Below are positions 34,084 through 43,224 of a stretch of 64,000 bases of DNA, piece after piece; the stretch's first letter is position 1; every line of letters begins with the position of its first letter. The notes under the pieces were generated by a model. That model ran no database searches. It had not been told where the DNA came from and saw only the letters and a list, made by a program, of their open reading frames with translations. The translations under genes were made by a program, and so were the position numbers. Source of the stretch: Sphaerisporangium sp040649355 (GTDB lineage: Bacteria; Actinomycetota; Actinomycetes; Streptosporangiales; Streptosporangiaceae); NCBI RefSeq assembly GCF_043197795.1, contig NZ_JBICTU010000003.1, positions 1 to 64,000 on the forward strand, in the 5' to 3' direction.

Positions 34084-37031
34084 CGGCACTGCCGGTGTTC
34101 CTGCCCGGTCCGGTGGCGGTGATCCCTTCGGAGAAGGTGTACGCGCAACTGGCCCCGGCCGCGCATCCGCTCCAACTGGTCGAGGAGATGACCCGCCTGG
34201 CCAGGGCGGGCGCGCTGCCCGCCCGGATGGAGGAGAACCCGAACCGTCTCGCCGTCTACACCGACACGCACGTCGCCCGGCTCTACGTGACCCAGTTCGG
34301 CGACGCCTACCGCCTCGGCAGCGCGGCCCCTCGCGGCTTCAAGGACGAGGAGCGTCTGCTGCGTGGCGCCATGCTGCTGAACTGCGCCGCCGGCTGGCGC
34401 GCGTTCCACCAGGTGCGTGACGTACCGCGCGGGACCATGTCGGCCCACTGGGGCTTGCTGCGGCAGGCATGGGCACAGGTGGGCCGTCCCGAGCGTCCTG
34501 TTGAGCGGCTGCCACCGCACCACACCGCGTACCTGGACCTGATGGCGCGGGTCATCGAGGCGGGGCGGGACATCGAGGTCGCCCGCCAGCATGCCGCGCC
34601 TCCCATTCACTACCGGCGCAGGGAGAGCGCCCGCGAGGAGCGCTACTCCGCCCGGGGCGTCTACACCTTCCGCCTCGCCCGCCCCGCCCCGCTGGCGACC
34701 GGCGCGGTGGTCTACCTCGCCGACCAGCCCGACCTGCGAGGCAGGGTGACAAGGGCCAAGGATCTGGACGTGGTCGTCCGGTTCGAGTCGACGATCGACT
34801 ACGGCCGGATCCCCGCCCAGGGCGCCCTGATGGTGATGCCCAGCGACCGCGTCTTCCGGGCGCAGGCGGACGCCGTGGAGACCCTGCGTCAGGGGGAGGC
34901 GGCGAACCGGCGGCTACTCGGCCAGCTCGTCGAGCGGCGTCTCGCCCCGTACCAGGTCAACCCGCACGACAGGCCACGCGGGACGCTTGACCCGGACAGC
35001 CAGCTGGTGGCCTTCCAGCGGGCGCTCGCCGTACCCGACCTGCTGCTCATCCTGGGGCCGCCGGGCACGGGCAAGACGAGGACGATCAGCGAGATCGCGG
35101 CCGCCTGCACCTCGCGCGGCGAGCGCGTGCTGGTCACCTCGCACACCAACCGCGCTGTCGACAACGTGCTTGAGCAGCTGCCCGAGTACATCCGGGCCGT
35201 ACGGGTGGGCAACGAGGACGCCATGACCGGCCGTGCCCGCGGCCTCATGGTGGACAACCACGTCGCCGTGTTGCGGGACCAGATCCTCGCCGGCACCGAG
35301 GGGACGGTCTCGCGTCTCGCCGCGTTCACGGGCGAAGGGGAGGTGGCCGACCGGTGGATGGCGTACCTCACGGACTCCCTGGCGGACGCTCGTACGGCCG
35401 AGCACGACGCCTCGGGGCACGCCGTCGCCCTCGACCGGGCCGTCCGCCGCGTCGAGGCGCCCTTGGCCGACCGGCTCGCCGCGGCCGGCGGCAGGCTCGC
35501 CACCTCCAGGGCGACCGTCGGGCGGCTGGAGGCGCAGGAGAGCACGTGGGGGCTGCGGTACGCGAGCGCCCGCGCCCGTACGGACGCGGGGGCGCTCGCC
35601 TTCTTCTTCCGCTGGCTGGCCGGGCGGAGGATGAACCGGTTGCGAGCGGTCCAGCGGGAGCTCCTGCCCGCGCGAGCGGAGCTCGCGGAAGCGGGCGCCG
35701 CGTACCGCGCGGGGCGGGCCGAGGTGGACAGGCTGGTCGCCGCCGACCCGGACGCGGGCAGGCTGGTCGCCGCCAGGGACGACGCCCACCGTCGGCGGGA
35801 GGAGGCGCTGGCCGAGGCCGGCAGAGCGGCGGAGCTCGTACGCGCCATGGTCGAGGCCGTCATGCCGATGCCCGCCGAGACGCTACCGGCGGACCTGGCC
35901 GGCTGGGAAGGGCTGCGCGAACGGCTCGCGCACACCGTGGCGACGCTCCGCAGGCGAGCCGGCCTGCTGGCCGAGTGGCGTGCCGGGATCGGCGACGCCG
36001 AGCAGAACCTGCAGCGCGAGATCGTCCGGTACGCGGATGTGGTGGCCGCCACCTGCATCGGCACCGCGACGACCAAGTTGCTCGCCGACCTGGAGTTCGA
36101 CCTCGCGATCGTCGACGAGGCCGGGCAGATCTCGACGCCGAACCTGCTCGTCCCGCTCGTACGGGCGAAGCGGAGCATCCTGGTCGGGGATCACCAGCAG
36201 CTTCCGCCGTACCTGGACGACGAGGTGCGCGAGTGGGGTGAGAACCTCGCCCGGGACGGCGCCCTGCCGCCCGCCGCCGCGCGTGAGGTCGGGGAACTGC
36301 TCAGCCGTAGCGCCTTCGAGCGGCTGTACGGAGACGTCCCCGCGGACCACAAGGTCATGCTGAACGTGCAGCGCCGGATGCCACGGGAGATCGGGGAGTT
36401 CGTCTCGGCCGCTTTCTACACCGGTGTGCTCCGCACCGATCACCCCGGCGGGCACGGTGATCCCATCTTCACCGGCCCCTTCGCCATGGTCGACACGGCG
36501 GACAGGTCCCCTGCCGAGCGCAAGGAGGAGGCCGGCGGACAGGGAGAGGACGGCAACCGTCGTGGGTACGTCAACGCGCTGGAGGCCGACCTCGTCGTCC
36601 GGCTCGTGACGCGGTACGTGCGGCGGTACAAGGACTGGGCGGTGATCGTGCCGTACCGCGCCCAGGCGGAGCGCATCCGCGCCGGGCTCGCCCATACGAT
36701 CGGCGGCGGGGCCGAGGTGGCGGACAACGTCGGCACCGTCGACTCGTTCCAGGGCGGCGAGCGGGATCTCGTCGTCTTCGCCTTCACCCGCAGCAACGCG
36801 CGCGGCGAAGTGGGGTTCCTCAAAGAGCTGAGGAGACTCAACGTCGCGGTGTCCCGCGCTCGAAGACAGCTCGTGCTCGTGGGGGACACCGCGACCCTCG
36901 GCATCGCCCGTGACGAGGGCTTCCGTGTGCTCATGCGGCAGATGCTCGACCATCTCCACCGCGTCGGCGACCTGCGACCGTCCGCCGACGTCGCAGCCCG
37001 CCTCGACCTTCTCGACGACGAGTCGCTATGA
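34080..37031 (+). CDS. UPF1/COG1112-type SF1 helicase with coiled-coil insertion
   Basis: A 983-residue helicase. Walker A is ILGPPGTGKTRTISEIA (about 322-338), followed by SHTNRAVDNVLEQLP (motif Ia). A long Ala/Arg/Glu-rich coiled coil (about 430-640) splits the first RecA lobe, as in UPF1-like and DNA2-like enzymes. Then come IVDEAGQIS (motif II), LVGDHQQLPPYL (motif III), NVQRRMPREIGEFVS (motif IV), TVDSFQGGERDLVVF (motif V) and NVAVSRARRQLVLVGD (motif VI), all intact. The N-terminal 300 residues are unassigned. It is translationally coupled on both sides, showing that the three proteins are made together. No nuclease domain is seen here; that is supplied by the upstream fusion. Confidence 0.86.
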   Translation: MTALPVFLPGPVAVIPSEKVYAQLAPAAHPLQLVEEMTRLARAGALPARMEENPNRLAVYTDTHVARLYVTQFGDAYRLGSAAPRGFKDEERLLRGAMLLNCAAGWRAFHQVRDVPRGTMSAHWGLLRQAWAQVGRPERPVERLPPHHTAYLDLMARVIEAGRDIEVARQHAAPPIHYRRRESAREERYSARGVYTFRLARPAPLATGAVVYLADQPDLRGRVTRAKDLDVVVRFESTIDYGRIPAQGALMVMPSDRVFRAQADAVETLRQGEAANRRLLGQLVERRLAPYQVNPHDRPRGTLDPDSQLVAFQRALAVPDLLLILGPPGTGKTRTISEIAAACTSRGERVLVTSHTNRAVDNVLEQLPEYIRAVRVGNEDAMTGRARGLMVDNHVAVLRDQILAGTEGTVSRLAAFTGEGEVADRWMAYLTDSLADARTAEHDASGHAVALDRAVRRVEAPLADRLAAAGGRLATSRATVGRLEAQESTWGLRYASARARTDAGALAFFFRWLAGRRMNRLRAVQRELLPARAELAEAGAAYRAGRAEVDRLVAADPDAGRLVAARDDAHRRREEALAEAGRAAELVRAMVEAVMPMPAETLPADLAGWEGLRERLAHTVATLRRRAGLLAEWRAGIGDAEQNLQREIVRYADVVAATCIGTATTKLLADLEFDLAIVDEAGQISTPNLLVPLVRAKRSILVGDHQQLPPYLDDEVREWGENLARDGALPPAAAREVGELLSRSAFERLYGDVPADHKVMLNVQRRMPREIGEFVSAAFYTGVLRTDHPGGHGDPIFTGPFAMVDTADRSPAERKEEAGGQGEDGNRRGYVNALEADLVVRLVTRYVRRYKDWAVIVPYRAQAERIRAGLAHTIGGGAEVADNVGTVDSFQGGERDLVVFAFTRSNARGEVGFLKELRRLNVAVSRARRQLVLVGDTATLGIARDEGFRVLMRQMLDHLHRVGDLRPSADVAARLDLLDDESL

Positions 37032-38197
37032 CGACACGTGCCATCTACCCCGCCCGGCGTGCCGTGGAGCACGCCGTCACCGTGCCCGGTGTCCGCCCGG
37101 TGCGCCTGTTCGCCGTACTGTGGCCGCTCTGGCAGGTGGAGATCACCGCGAACGTCTACGACGAGCAGGCCTACGAGATCATCGACAGATTCCTGGTCCG
37201 TGCCATCGCCGAGGGCGGCATCGACGGCAGGGACGAACTGATCGCGTTCTACTGCCTGCAACCTTCGCTGGTGGACCGTTGTCTGGCCTTTCTCACCGTG
37301 ATCGGCCATCTCACGACGGATCACGGCCGGCTCCGCCTGACCGAGCTGGGCCTGCGTTCCGCGCGGGCGGGCGTCCGGTACACGCTGAAGGAGAGCAGGC
37401 AGAAGCTGCTCTTCGAGCGGTACACCGGCAGGCCGCTGCCACGGCGGCACTACCACGGCTCGGTCACCGTGCTGCCCACCCCGGACGTCCCGGAGGACAT
37501 GCTCGCCGACCGCACACGGTTCCTTCCGCTGTACGCGGCGACGGCGTTCCATCCGCGGATGGTCGATGCCCTGGCGGCTCGCCCTGACAGGGCCGACTAC
37601 AACCTTCCCGGGCAACTCCGCAGGATCGGCGGCGGCGCCGCGCAGGATGCCTACCTGCCCGTCTACCTGATCGAGACCGACAACCGCGACCTGCTGGCGT
37701 ACACCGCGATCGGCGCGGAACGGGACGCGTTCCTGGAAGCGGTCTGCCGTGACGTCCCGGCGATCCACGCGAGGATCGACGCCGAGAACCGCCAGGACCC
37801 GCGTGACCTGTGGACCGAATGGCTCGCCGGCACCAAGCTCGGGGCGGGTCAGCCCCGGCGGCTTGCGAACGGTGTCTGGCGGGTCACGCTGACACCGGCG
37901 GCTTTCAGCGGGCCGCCGAAGCTCCCGCTGAGCCGCGTGGGCTCCTTCCAGCTGAGAAAGCACCACTTCCTGCAACTGTGGTGCGACGACGCGGAACTGC
38001 GCGGTCGTGCCGTGAAAGAGAGAGCACTCGCGATGGCGAGATCGCACGAGGTCGAGACCCAGGCCGACCTAATGGGCCGGATCGACGCCCTGGCCTCCCA
38101 ACTTGAGGTGACCGGCCCGACGATCGCGCAGCTCCGTTCCTACGCGAAGAGCAACCGGCTCCATGATCACCTGGCTCATCTCGACGACCTGGGATAG
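37028..38197 (+). CDS. Winged-helix-like protein of unknown function in the nuclease/helicase operon
   Basis: A 389-residue protein I do not recognise. Residues about 40-115 look like a winged helix: EQAYEIIDRFLVRAI, LIAFYCLQPSLVDRCLAFL and a wing GHLTTDHGRLRLTELG. The middle has conserved-looking HYHGSVTVLPTPD and a strand-rich part, and the last 60 residues form a helix-rich tail (ALAMARSHEVETQADLMGRI). Its ATG overlaps the helicase stop (ATGA), so it belongs to the same operon. It may be a DNA-binding adaptor, a sensor, or the operon's regulator acting at the palindrome upstream. This is inference from position. Confidence 0.7.
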   Translation: MTTRAIYPARRAVEHAVTVPGVRPVRLFAVLWPLWQVEITANVYDEQAYEIIDRFLVRAIAEGGIDGRDELIAFYCLQPSLVDRCLAFLTVIGHLTTDHGRLRLTELGLRSARAGVRYTLKESRQKLLFERYTGRPLPRRHYHGSVTVLPTPDVPEDMLADRTRFLPLYAATAFHPRMVDALAARPDRADYNLPGQLRRIGGGAAQDAYLPVYLIETDNRDLLAYTAIGAERDAFLEAVCRDVPAIHARIDAENRQDPRDLWTEWLAGTKLGAGQPRRLANGVWRVTLTPAAFSGPPKLPLSRVGSFQLRKHHFLQLWCDDAELRGRAVKERALAMARSHEVETQADLMGRIDALASQLEVTGPTIAQLRSYAKSNRLHDHLAHLDDLG

Positions 38198-38274
38198 CGG
38201 ATCAGGCAGATCGTCAAGCGGCTCGCCGAACCTGTACCTTGCGCGTAAACGTGATGTGAGGAGAGAGCAGGCAT

Positions 38275-39138
38275 ATGAGCGTTGCAGGTGGCGCGGCCGC
38301 GAGTTCCAGCGTGGCTGAGCGGATCCGCGGCCGCATGGGGCAGCTCTCGGCCGGCGAGCGCAAGGTCGCGCGGGCTCTCCTCGCGCACTATCCGTCGGCG
38401 GGTCTGGGGTCCACCCACGAGCTCGCGGGGCGTGCCGGCGTCAGCGCCCCGACCGTCGTCAGGTTCGTCGCCCACCTGGAGTTCGACGGCTACAAGGAGT
38501 TCCAGCAGGCGCTCCGCGACGAGGTCCAGGAGCGCAGGGCCTCACCGCTGACCATCCCGCAGCGCATCACCAAGGACGACCTGCGCGCCGTCTCCGCCCA
38601 CGTCTTCACCCAGGCCGTCCAGCAGACCTACGCCTCGCTCCCCGACGAGGAGCTGGACAAGGCCGTCGACCTGCTCGCCGACACCAGCAGGCACGTCACC
38701 TCCTTCGGCGGTCGTTACTCGCACCTGCTCGCCACCTACCTGGACCTGCATCTGCGGCAGATGCGCCCGGGCACGACCGTGCATCCGCAGACGCCCACCC
38801 ACCACTCGGGCTTCCTCCTGGACGTCGGCAAGCGTGACGTATGCGTGGTCTTCGACTTCCGCCGGTACCAGCGCGACGTCGTCGACCTGGCCGTCCACGC
38901 GCACGGCAGGGGCGCCAAGATCCTGCTCATCACCGATCCGTGGCTCTCGCCGGCCGCAGAGGTGGCCGACCTCGTCCTGCCGGTCAGGGTCGACGGTCCG
39001 AGCCCCTTCGACTCGGTCGTTCCCGCCACGGCCGTCGTCGAGTCGATCGTGGCAGGCGTGCTCGCGAAGCTCGGCACGCACGCGGAAACCAGGATCAGAG
39101 ATGCGGATGAGCTGGCGGGGGACATCACGTTCGACTGA
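38275..39138 (+). CDS. RpiR/MurR-type transcriptional regulator with SIS domain
   Basis: A 287-residue regulator. The N-terminal helix-turn-helix reads LSAGERKVARALLAHYPSAG and THELAGRAGVSAPTVVRFVA; the C-terminal half (about 125-275) is a SIS sugar-phosphate-binding fold with HVTSFGGRYSHLLA, VCVVFDFRRYQRDVVDLA and ILLITDPWLSPAAEVADLVL. SIS regulators usually sense phosphorylated sugars, but actinobacterial members also stand beside amino acid or amine catabolic operons, as here. GAGGAGAG lies 8 bases before the ATG. The inverted repeat between this gene and the permease is its probable operator. Confidence 0.85.
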   Translation: MSVAGGAAASSSVAERIRGRMGQLSAGERKVARALLAHYPSAGLGSTHELAGRAGVSAPTVVRFVAHLEFDGYKEFQQALRDEVQERRASPLTIPQRITKDDLRAVSAHVFTQAVQQTYASLPDEELDKAVDLLADTSRHVTSFGGRYSHLLATYLDLHLRQMRPGTTVHPQTPTHHSGFLLDVGKRDVCVVFDFRRYQRDVVDLAVHAHGRGAKILLITDPWLSPAAEVADLVLPVRVDGPSPFDSVVPATAVVESIVAGVLAKLGTHAETRIRDADELAGDITFD

Positions 39139-39158
39139 GATGTTTCGCTGGTGACTCA

Positions 39159-39187
39159 TTGACATCCGGATGAAATGAATGTTTCAT
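39159..39187 (+). promoter_or_regulatory. Promoter with overlapping inverted repeat, probable RpiR operator
   Basis: A perfect -35 TTGACA (39159-39164) is followed after 17 bases by TTTCAT (39182-39187), a possible -10. The spacer and -10 are covered by ATGAAA-TGAATG-TTTCAT (39170-39187), an inverted repeat with 6-base arms. A protein bound here would block transcription of the catabolic operon. Confidence 0.55.
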
Positions 39188-39234
39188 GGCGGGCACCCCG
39201 CGCCCGAACTCCGCGTCACCCTGGAGCCCGCCTC

Positions 39235-40695
39235 ATGGCCGACAACGCACCACGTAAGCTGCGCCTGTGGGAGGCGCTCGCCCTGTCCGTCGGGCTGATG
39301 GGCCCGACCCTGGCCATGGGCCTCAACGGACCCGGCGTCGCCGCGACCGTCGGCAAGGCCGTCCCGCTCGTCTTCGTTCTCGGCCTCATCGGAGTCGGCC
39401 TGGTCGGCTACGGCTTCTGGCGCCTGACCCAGCACTTCAACCACGCGGGCTCGGTGTACGCGCTGGCCGGCGCCACCATCGGGCCGCGCGCCGGGTTCTT
39501 CGGCGGCTTCGCGCTCCTCGGCACGTACTTGTTCTTCCTGACCTGCACCCAGGCCGCCACCGGGGTGTTCGCGCACGCGTTCCTGGAGGCGCTCGGCGTC
39601 CACGACAGCGGCCCGTGGATCATCGTCGCCGTCGTCGCCGCGCTCGGCGTCACGATCCTCAACTCGCGCGACACCCGGCTCACCGCGCGGACGCTGCTGA
39701 TCATCGAGGGTCTCGGCATCCTGGCCATGCTCGTACTGGCCGCGGTCGTCGTCGGCGCCTCCGCCATCGGGTCGGGCGGCGTCACCGAGAGCGGGGGCGC
39801 GCCCACCCTGGACCTGTCCACGTTCACCTCCGGTGGCACCACCTTCGGCGCCGTCATGACCGCCACCGTCTTCGCGTTCCTGTCCTGGGCCGGATTCGAG
39901 GCATGCGCCTCGCTCGGTGAGGAGACCGACAACCCCAGGCGCAACATCCCGCGCGCTCTGGTCGGCAGTGTCGTGCTCACCGGCCTGCTCTTCGTCCTCA
40001 TGATGTTCACCGAGACGATCGGCTTCGGCACGGACAAGGCGGGCATCGACGCCTTCGCCGCCGCCGAGTCGCCGCTGTCCACGCTGTCCGCCCGCTACAT
40101 CGGCACGTGGTTCGCCCTCGTGGTCGCCTTCACCGCCGTGGCCTCGGCGTTCGCGAGCTCGCTGTCCTCCTCCGCGGCCGCCGCACGCATGCTCTTCGCC
40201 CTCTCCCGGGACGGTTTCGGGCCGAAGTCGCTTTCCCGCGTCGACCCCCGCACCGGTTCTCCCCGCGCCGCCCTGGTCGCCGTCGTCGGCGTCACGCTCG
40301 TCGTCGACATCGTCGTCTGGGCTTCCGGGGTCGGCGCCTTCGACGCCTACTACTGGTTCGCCACGCTCGGCGTGCTGTGCGTCCTCGTCGCGTACGCCGT
40401 GGCGGGCGTCGGCGTCATCGCCTTCACCTTCTCCGGCCGCTCCGCCATCCCGCGCTGGGAGGCCGTGTTGCCGGTGGCCGGCATCGCCTACCTGCTGTTC
40501 GTCTTCTACAAGCAGTCGTCGGGGCAGGACGCGCCGTACTCCTACTTCCCGTGGATCGCGGGCGCCTGGTGCCTGCTCGGCGTCGTGGTGATCCTCTCCG
40601 CGCCCGCCCTGGCCAGGCGCATCGGCGAGCGGCTCACCTCCGAGCTCACCGGCACGGGAAGCGCCTCGGACGAGCCGGCGGAACAGCTTCGATGA
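39235..40695 (+). CDS. APC-family amino acid/amine permease
   Basis: A 486-residue integral membrane transporter with about 12 helices, beginning MADNAPRKLRLWEALALSVG. The first helix holds the glycine-rich GPTLAMGLNGPGVA segment and helix 6 the FAFLSWAGFEACASLGEET pattern that places it in the APC superfamily (EAT/AAT-like importers). Upstream in-frame Met/alternate starts reach into the operator, so ATG 39235, after CTGGAG, is preferred. It is the first gene of a tightly packed operon (ATGA overlap with the aminotransferase) and presumably imports the amino acid or amine that the following enzymes degrade. The substrate cannot be read from sequence. Confidence 0.85.
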   Translation: MADNAPRKLRLWEALALSVGLMGPTLAMGLNGPGVAATVGKAVPLVFVLGLIGVGLVGYGFWRLTQHFNHAGSVYALAGATIGPRAGFFGGFALLGTYLFFLTCTQAATGVFAHAFLEALGVHDSGPWIIVAVVAALGVTILNSRDTRLTARTLLIIEGLGILAMLVLAAVVVGASAIGSGGVTESGGAPTLDLSTFTSGGTTFGAVMTATVFAFLSWAGFEACASLGEETDNPRRNIPRALVGSVVLTGLLFVLMMFTETIGFGTDKAGIDAFAAAESPLSTLSARYIGTWFALVVAFTAVASAFASSLSSSAAAARMLFALSRDGFGPKSLSRVDPRTGSPRAALVAVVGVTLVVDIVVWASGVGAFDAYYWFATLGVLCVLVAYAVAGVGVIAFTFSGRSAIPRWEAVLPVAGIAYLLFVFYKQSSGQDAPYSYFPWIAGAWCLLGVVVILSAPALARRIGERLTSELTGTGSASDEPAEQLR

Positions 40696-41930
40696 GCCTT
40701 CTCTACGACGCCGATCTCGCCGTCGTGGCCGGGGCGCAGCGGCTGCGGTTCTTCCCGCTCGCCCCGGTCTCGGGCCACGGGGCCCGCCTGGTGGAGGCGG
40801 ACGGCCGCGAGCTGATCGACCTCTCCGGTGCCTGGAGCGCGGCCGGTGTCGGCTACGCGCATCCAAGGGTCGTCGAGGCCGTGGAGAGGGCGGTACGGCG
40901 GATGCCGGGGGCCAGCCTGCTCTCGGCCACCAACCCCGAGGCGGTCGCGCTCGCGGAGGAACTGCTGGCCATCACCCCTGGCGGACCCGGCCGCCGCGTG
41001 TACCTCGGCCACGCCGGCTCCGACGCCAACGCCGCGATCATCAGGAGCATCCGCGCCGCCGGTGACCGGCCGCGCATCCTGACGTTCGAAGGCTCCTACC
41101 ACGGAGGGCTCGGCCCCGCCCAGCAGGTATCCGGCCTTCATGTGGCCGCCGGCGTCGAACCGGACCCCGGTCTGGTGCTCGTCCCCTACCCGGACCTCGA
41201 CGCCGTCGGCACGGAGCTCGCCGCCGGCGACGTCGCCGCGGTGATCGTCGAACCGATCCTCAGCGACGGGGGAGTGGTGATCCCACCGGACGGTTTCCTC
41301 AAGGGGCTCGCCGGCCTGTGCCACCGGCACGGCACCTGGCTGGTCGCCGACGAGGTGAAGGCCGGTCTCGGGCGGACCGGCCTGCTGCACGCCTTCGAGT
41401 GCGACGGCATCGTCCCCGACCTCGTCGCGCTGGGCAAGTCACTCGGCGGAGGACTGCCGCTGTCCGCGGCGATCGGCCCGGCCGGGATCCTCGACGCCGC
41501 CGAGGGATCCTCGCTGCTCACGACCGCCGGCAACCCGGTGGCGGCCGCGGCGGGGCGGGCCGTGCTGCGAATCCTGGCCGAGGAGGAACTGCCCGCCCGC
41601 GCTGCCCGGCTCGGCGCGGGACTGAGCGCCGGGCTCGACCAGCTCCTGGTCCGGCACGACCAGGTGGCCGGGGTGCGCAACCGCGGGCTGATGGGCGGCA
41701 TCGAACTGGTCGACGCCACGACCGCGGCGAAGGTCGTCTTCCGTGCCTACCAGCTCGGAGCGGTGCTCTACTACGTAGGACCGAGGTCGAACGTCCTGGA
41801 GCTCACCCCTCCGCTGGTCATCGAGGAGGAGGATCTCGACCGGGCGCTGGACATCCTCGACACGGCCATCGCCGATGTCGCGGCAGGCGAAGTGGACGAC
41901 GCGGCCGTCGCGCCGTACAGAGGCTGGTGA
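40692..41930 (+). CDS. Class III pyridoxal-phosphate aminotransferase
   Basis: A 412-residue omega-type aminotransferase. The PLP Lys lies in LVALGKSLGGGLPLSAAIG, the cofactor Asp in WLVADEVKAGLGRTG, and SDANAAIIRSIRAA with FEGSYHGGLGP matches the phosphate-binding and substrate entry parts of the fold. Start ATG overlaps the permease stop. Class III enzymes act on the distal amino group of substrates such as GABA, putrescine, ornithine or beta-alanine. With the permease and the glutamine-synthetase-like gene this suggests catabolism of an amine or diamine; exact substrate unknown. Confidence 0.86.
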   Translation: MSLLYDADLAVVAGAQRLRFFPLAPVSGHGARLVEADGRELIDLSGAWSAAGVGYAHPRVVEAVERAVRRMPGASLLSATNPEAVALAEELLAITPGGPGRRVYLGHAGSDANAAIIRSIRAAGDRPRILTFEGSYHGGLGPAQQVSGLHVAAGVEPDPGLVLVPYPDLDAVGTELAAGDVAAVIVEPILSDGGVVIPPDGFLKGLAGLCHRHGTWLVADEVKAGLGRTGLLHAFECDGIVPDLVALGKSLGGGLPLSAAIGPAGILDAAEGSSLLTTAGNPVAAAAGRAVLRILAEEELPARAARLGAGLSAGLDQLLVRHDQVAGVRNRGLMGGIELVDATTAAKVVFRAYQLGAVLYYVGPRSNVLELTPPLVIEEEDLDRALDILDTAIADVAAGEVDDAAVAPYRGW

Positions 41931-41937
41931 GGTGCGC

Positions 41938-43224
41938 ATGACATCGATGATCTTCGTGGCGACCTGCGACCTCGCGGGGCAGACCCGCGGCCGGGCCGTC
42001 CCGGCGGCGGACCACGACAACGTGCTGCGCACCGGGGTCGGCTGGGTCCCCGCCGACCTCGCGATCAGCTGCTTCGGCCCGATCGCCGAGGACAACGTGT
42101 TCGGCTCGACCGGTGACCTGCGACTGCTTCCCGACGAGTCGACCGGCGTCGACATCCCGGCGGACGGCACGCACCCGGGCGTGCGCCTCTACCTCGCCGA
42201 CCAGGTACGTCCCGACGGGTCGCCGTGGCCGTGCTGCCCGCGCACCTTCGCCCGTACGGCGCTCGCGGAGTTCCGCGAGCTGACGGGGCTGGAGGTCGTG
42301 GCGTCGTTCGAGCACGAGTTCGTCCTTCAGGGCCTCCCGGACTCCCGGCCGTTCTCCTTCGGGCGCTACCGGGACGCCGAGCCGTTCGGTTCGGAGCTCG
42401 TCGAGCTGATGAGCCAGGCGGGACTCGAACCGGAGACCTGGCTCCCGGAGTACGGAGACGGGCAGTTCGAGGTCACCATGCGGCCGAGCGACGCCATGGT
42501 GGCGGCGGACCGCGCCGTGCTGCTGCGCGAACTGGTCCGCGACCTTGGCCGGCGCCGCGGCCACCGGCCGACCTTCGCGCCGCTGACCAGTCCCGAGGGC
42601 GTGGGCAACGGCGTACACGTGCACCTCTCGCTGCGCGACGCCGAGACAGGGGCGCCGGTGCTCTTCGATCACGCGCGGCCAGGGAGGCTGTCGGAGATCG
42701 GCGGCCGGTTCGCGGCCGGCGTACTCGGGCACGCCCATGCGATCACCGCCGTCACGGCGCCCAGTCCCGTGTCGTTCCTGCGGCTCACCCCGCACCGCTG
42801 GAGCGCCGCCGGCGTCTTCCTTGCCGAGCGCAACCGGGAGGCGCTGCTGCGCATCTGCCCCACCACGGCGGACGGCGACGTGGCCAGGCAACTGAACCTG
42901 GAGTTCCGCGCCGCCGACGCGACCGCGAACCCGTGGCTGGTCATCGGCACGCTCGTACGGGCCGGACTGCGGGGCATCACCGCCGCCTACCCCGATCCGA
43001 AGGTGTGGCCGGAGAACAGCACCGAGGCCGAGCTGTCGGACGTGCCCCGCCTGCCCGGGTCGCTGGACGAGGCGCTCGACGAGCTGGCCAAGGACGACGT
43101 CGCGCGGGCCTGGTTCGACGACGACCTGCTGCGGACCCACCTCGACGTCAAGCGCACCGAGCTGGCGCTGGTCGAGGGGCTCACGCCCGAGGAGAAGTGC
43201 CGGAGGATCGCCGATGTCTACTGA
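41938..43224 (+). CDS. Glutamine synthetase-like ligase (FluG C-terminal/gamma-glutamylamide type)
   Basis: A 428-residue GS-fold enzyme starting MTSMIFVATCDLAGQTRGRA, a type of N-terminus usual in non-housekeeping GS. Metal and ATP residues can be followed: VASFEHEFVL, PEYGDGQFEVTMRPSD, GVGNGVHVHLSL (His of the catalytic site) and LNLEFRAADATANPWL near the end. The adenylylation loop Tyr of GlnA and the usual MxxPD(R) start are absent, fitting gamma-glutamylation of an amine rather than ammonia assimilation. The start ATG follows AGGTGCGC. It overlaps the amidohydrolase by 11 bases. The same two activities are joined in one polypeptide in FluG-type proteins. Confidence 0.8.
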   Translation: MTSMIFVATCDLAGQTRGRAVPAADHDNVLRTGVGWVPADLAISCFGPIAEDNVFGSTGDLRLLPDESTGVDIPADGTHPGVRLYLADQVRPDGSPWPCCPRTFARTALAEFRELTGLEVVASFEHEFVLQGLPDSRPFSFGRYRDAEPFGSELVELMSQAGLEPETWLPEYGDGQFEVTMRPSDAMVAADRAVLLRELVRDLGRRRGHRPTFAPLTSPEGVGNGVHVHLSLRDAETGAPVLFDHARPGRLSEIGGRFAAGVLGHAHAITAVTAPSPVSFLRLTPHRWSAAGVFLAERNREALLRICPTTADGDVARQLNLEFRAADATANPWLVIGTLVRAGLRGITAAYPDPKVWPENSTEAELSDVPRLPGSLDEALDELAKDDVARAWFDDDLLRTHLDVKRTELALVEGLTPEEKCRRIADVY

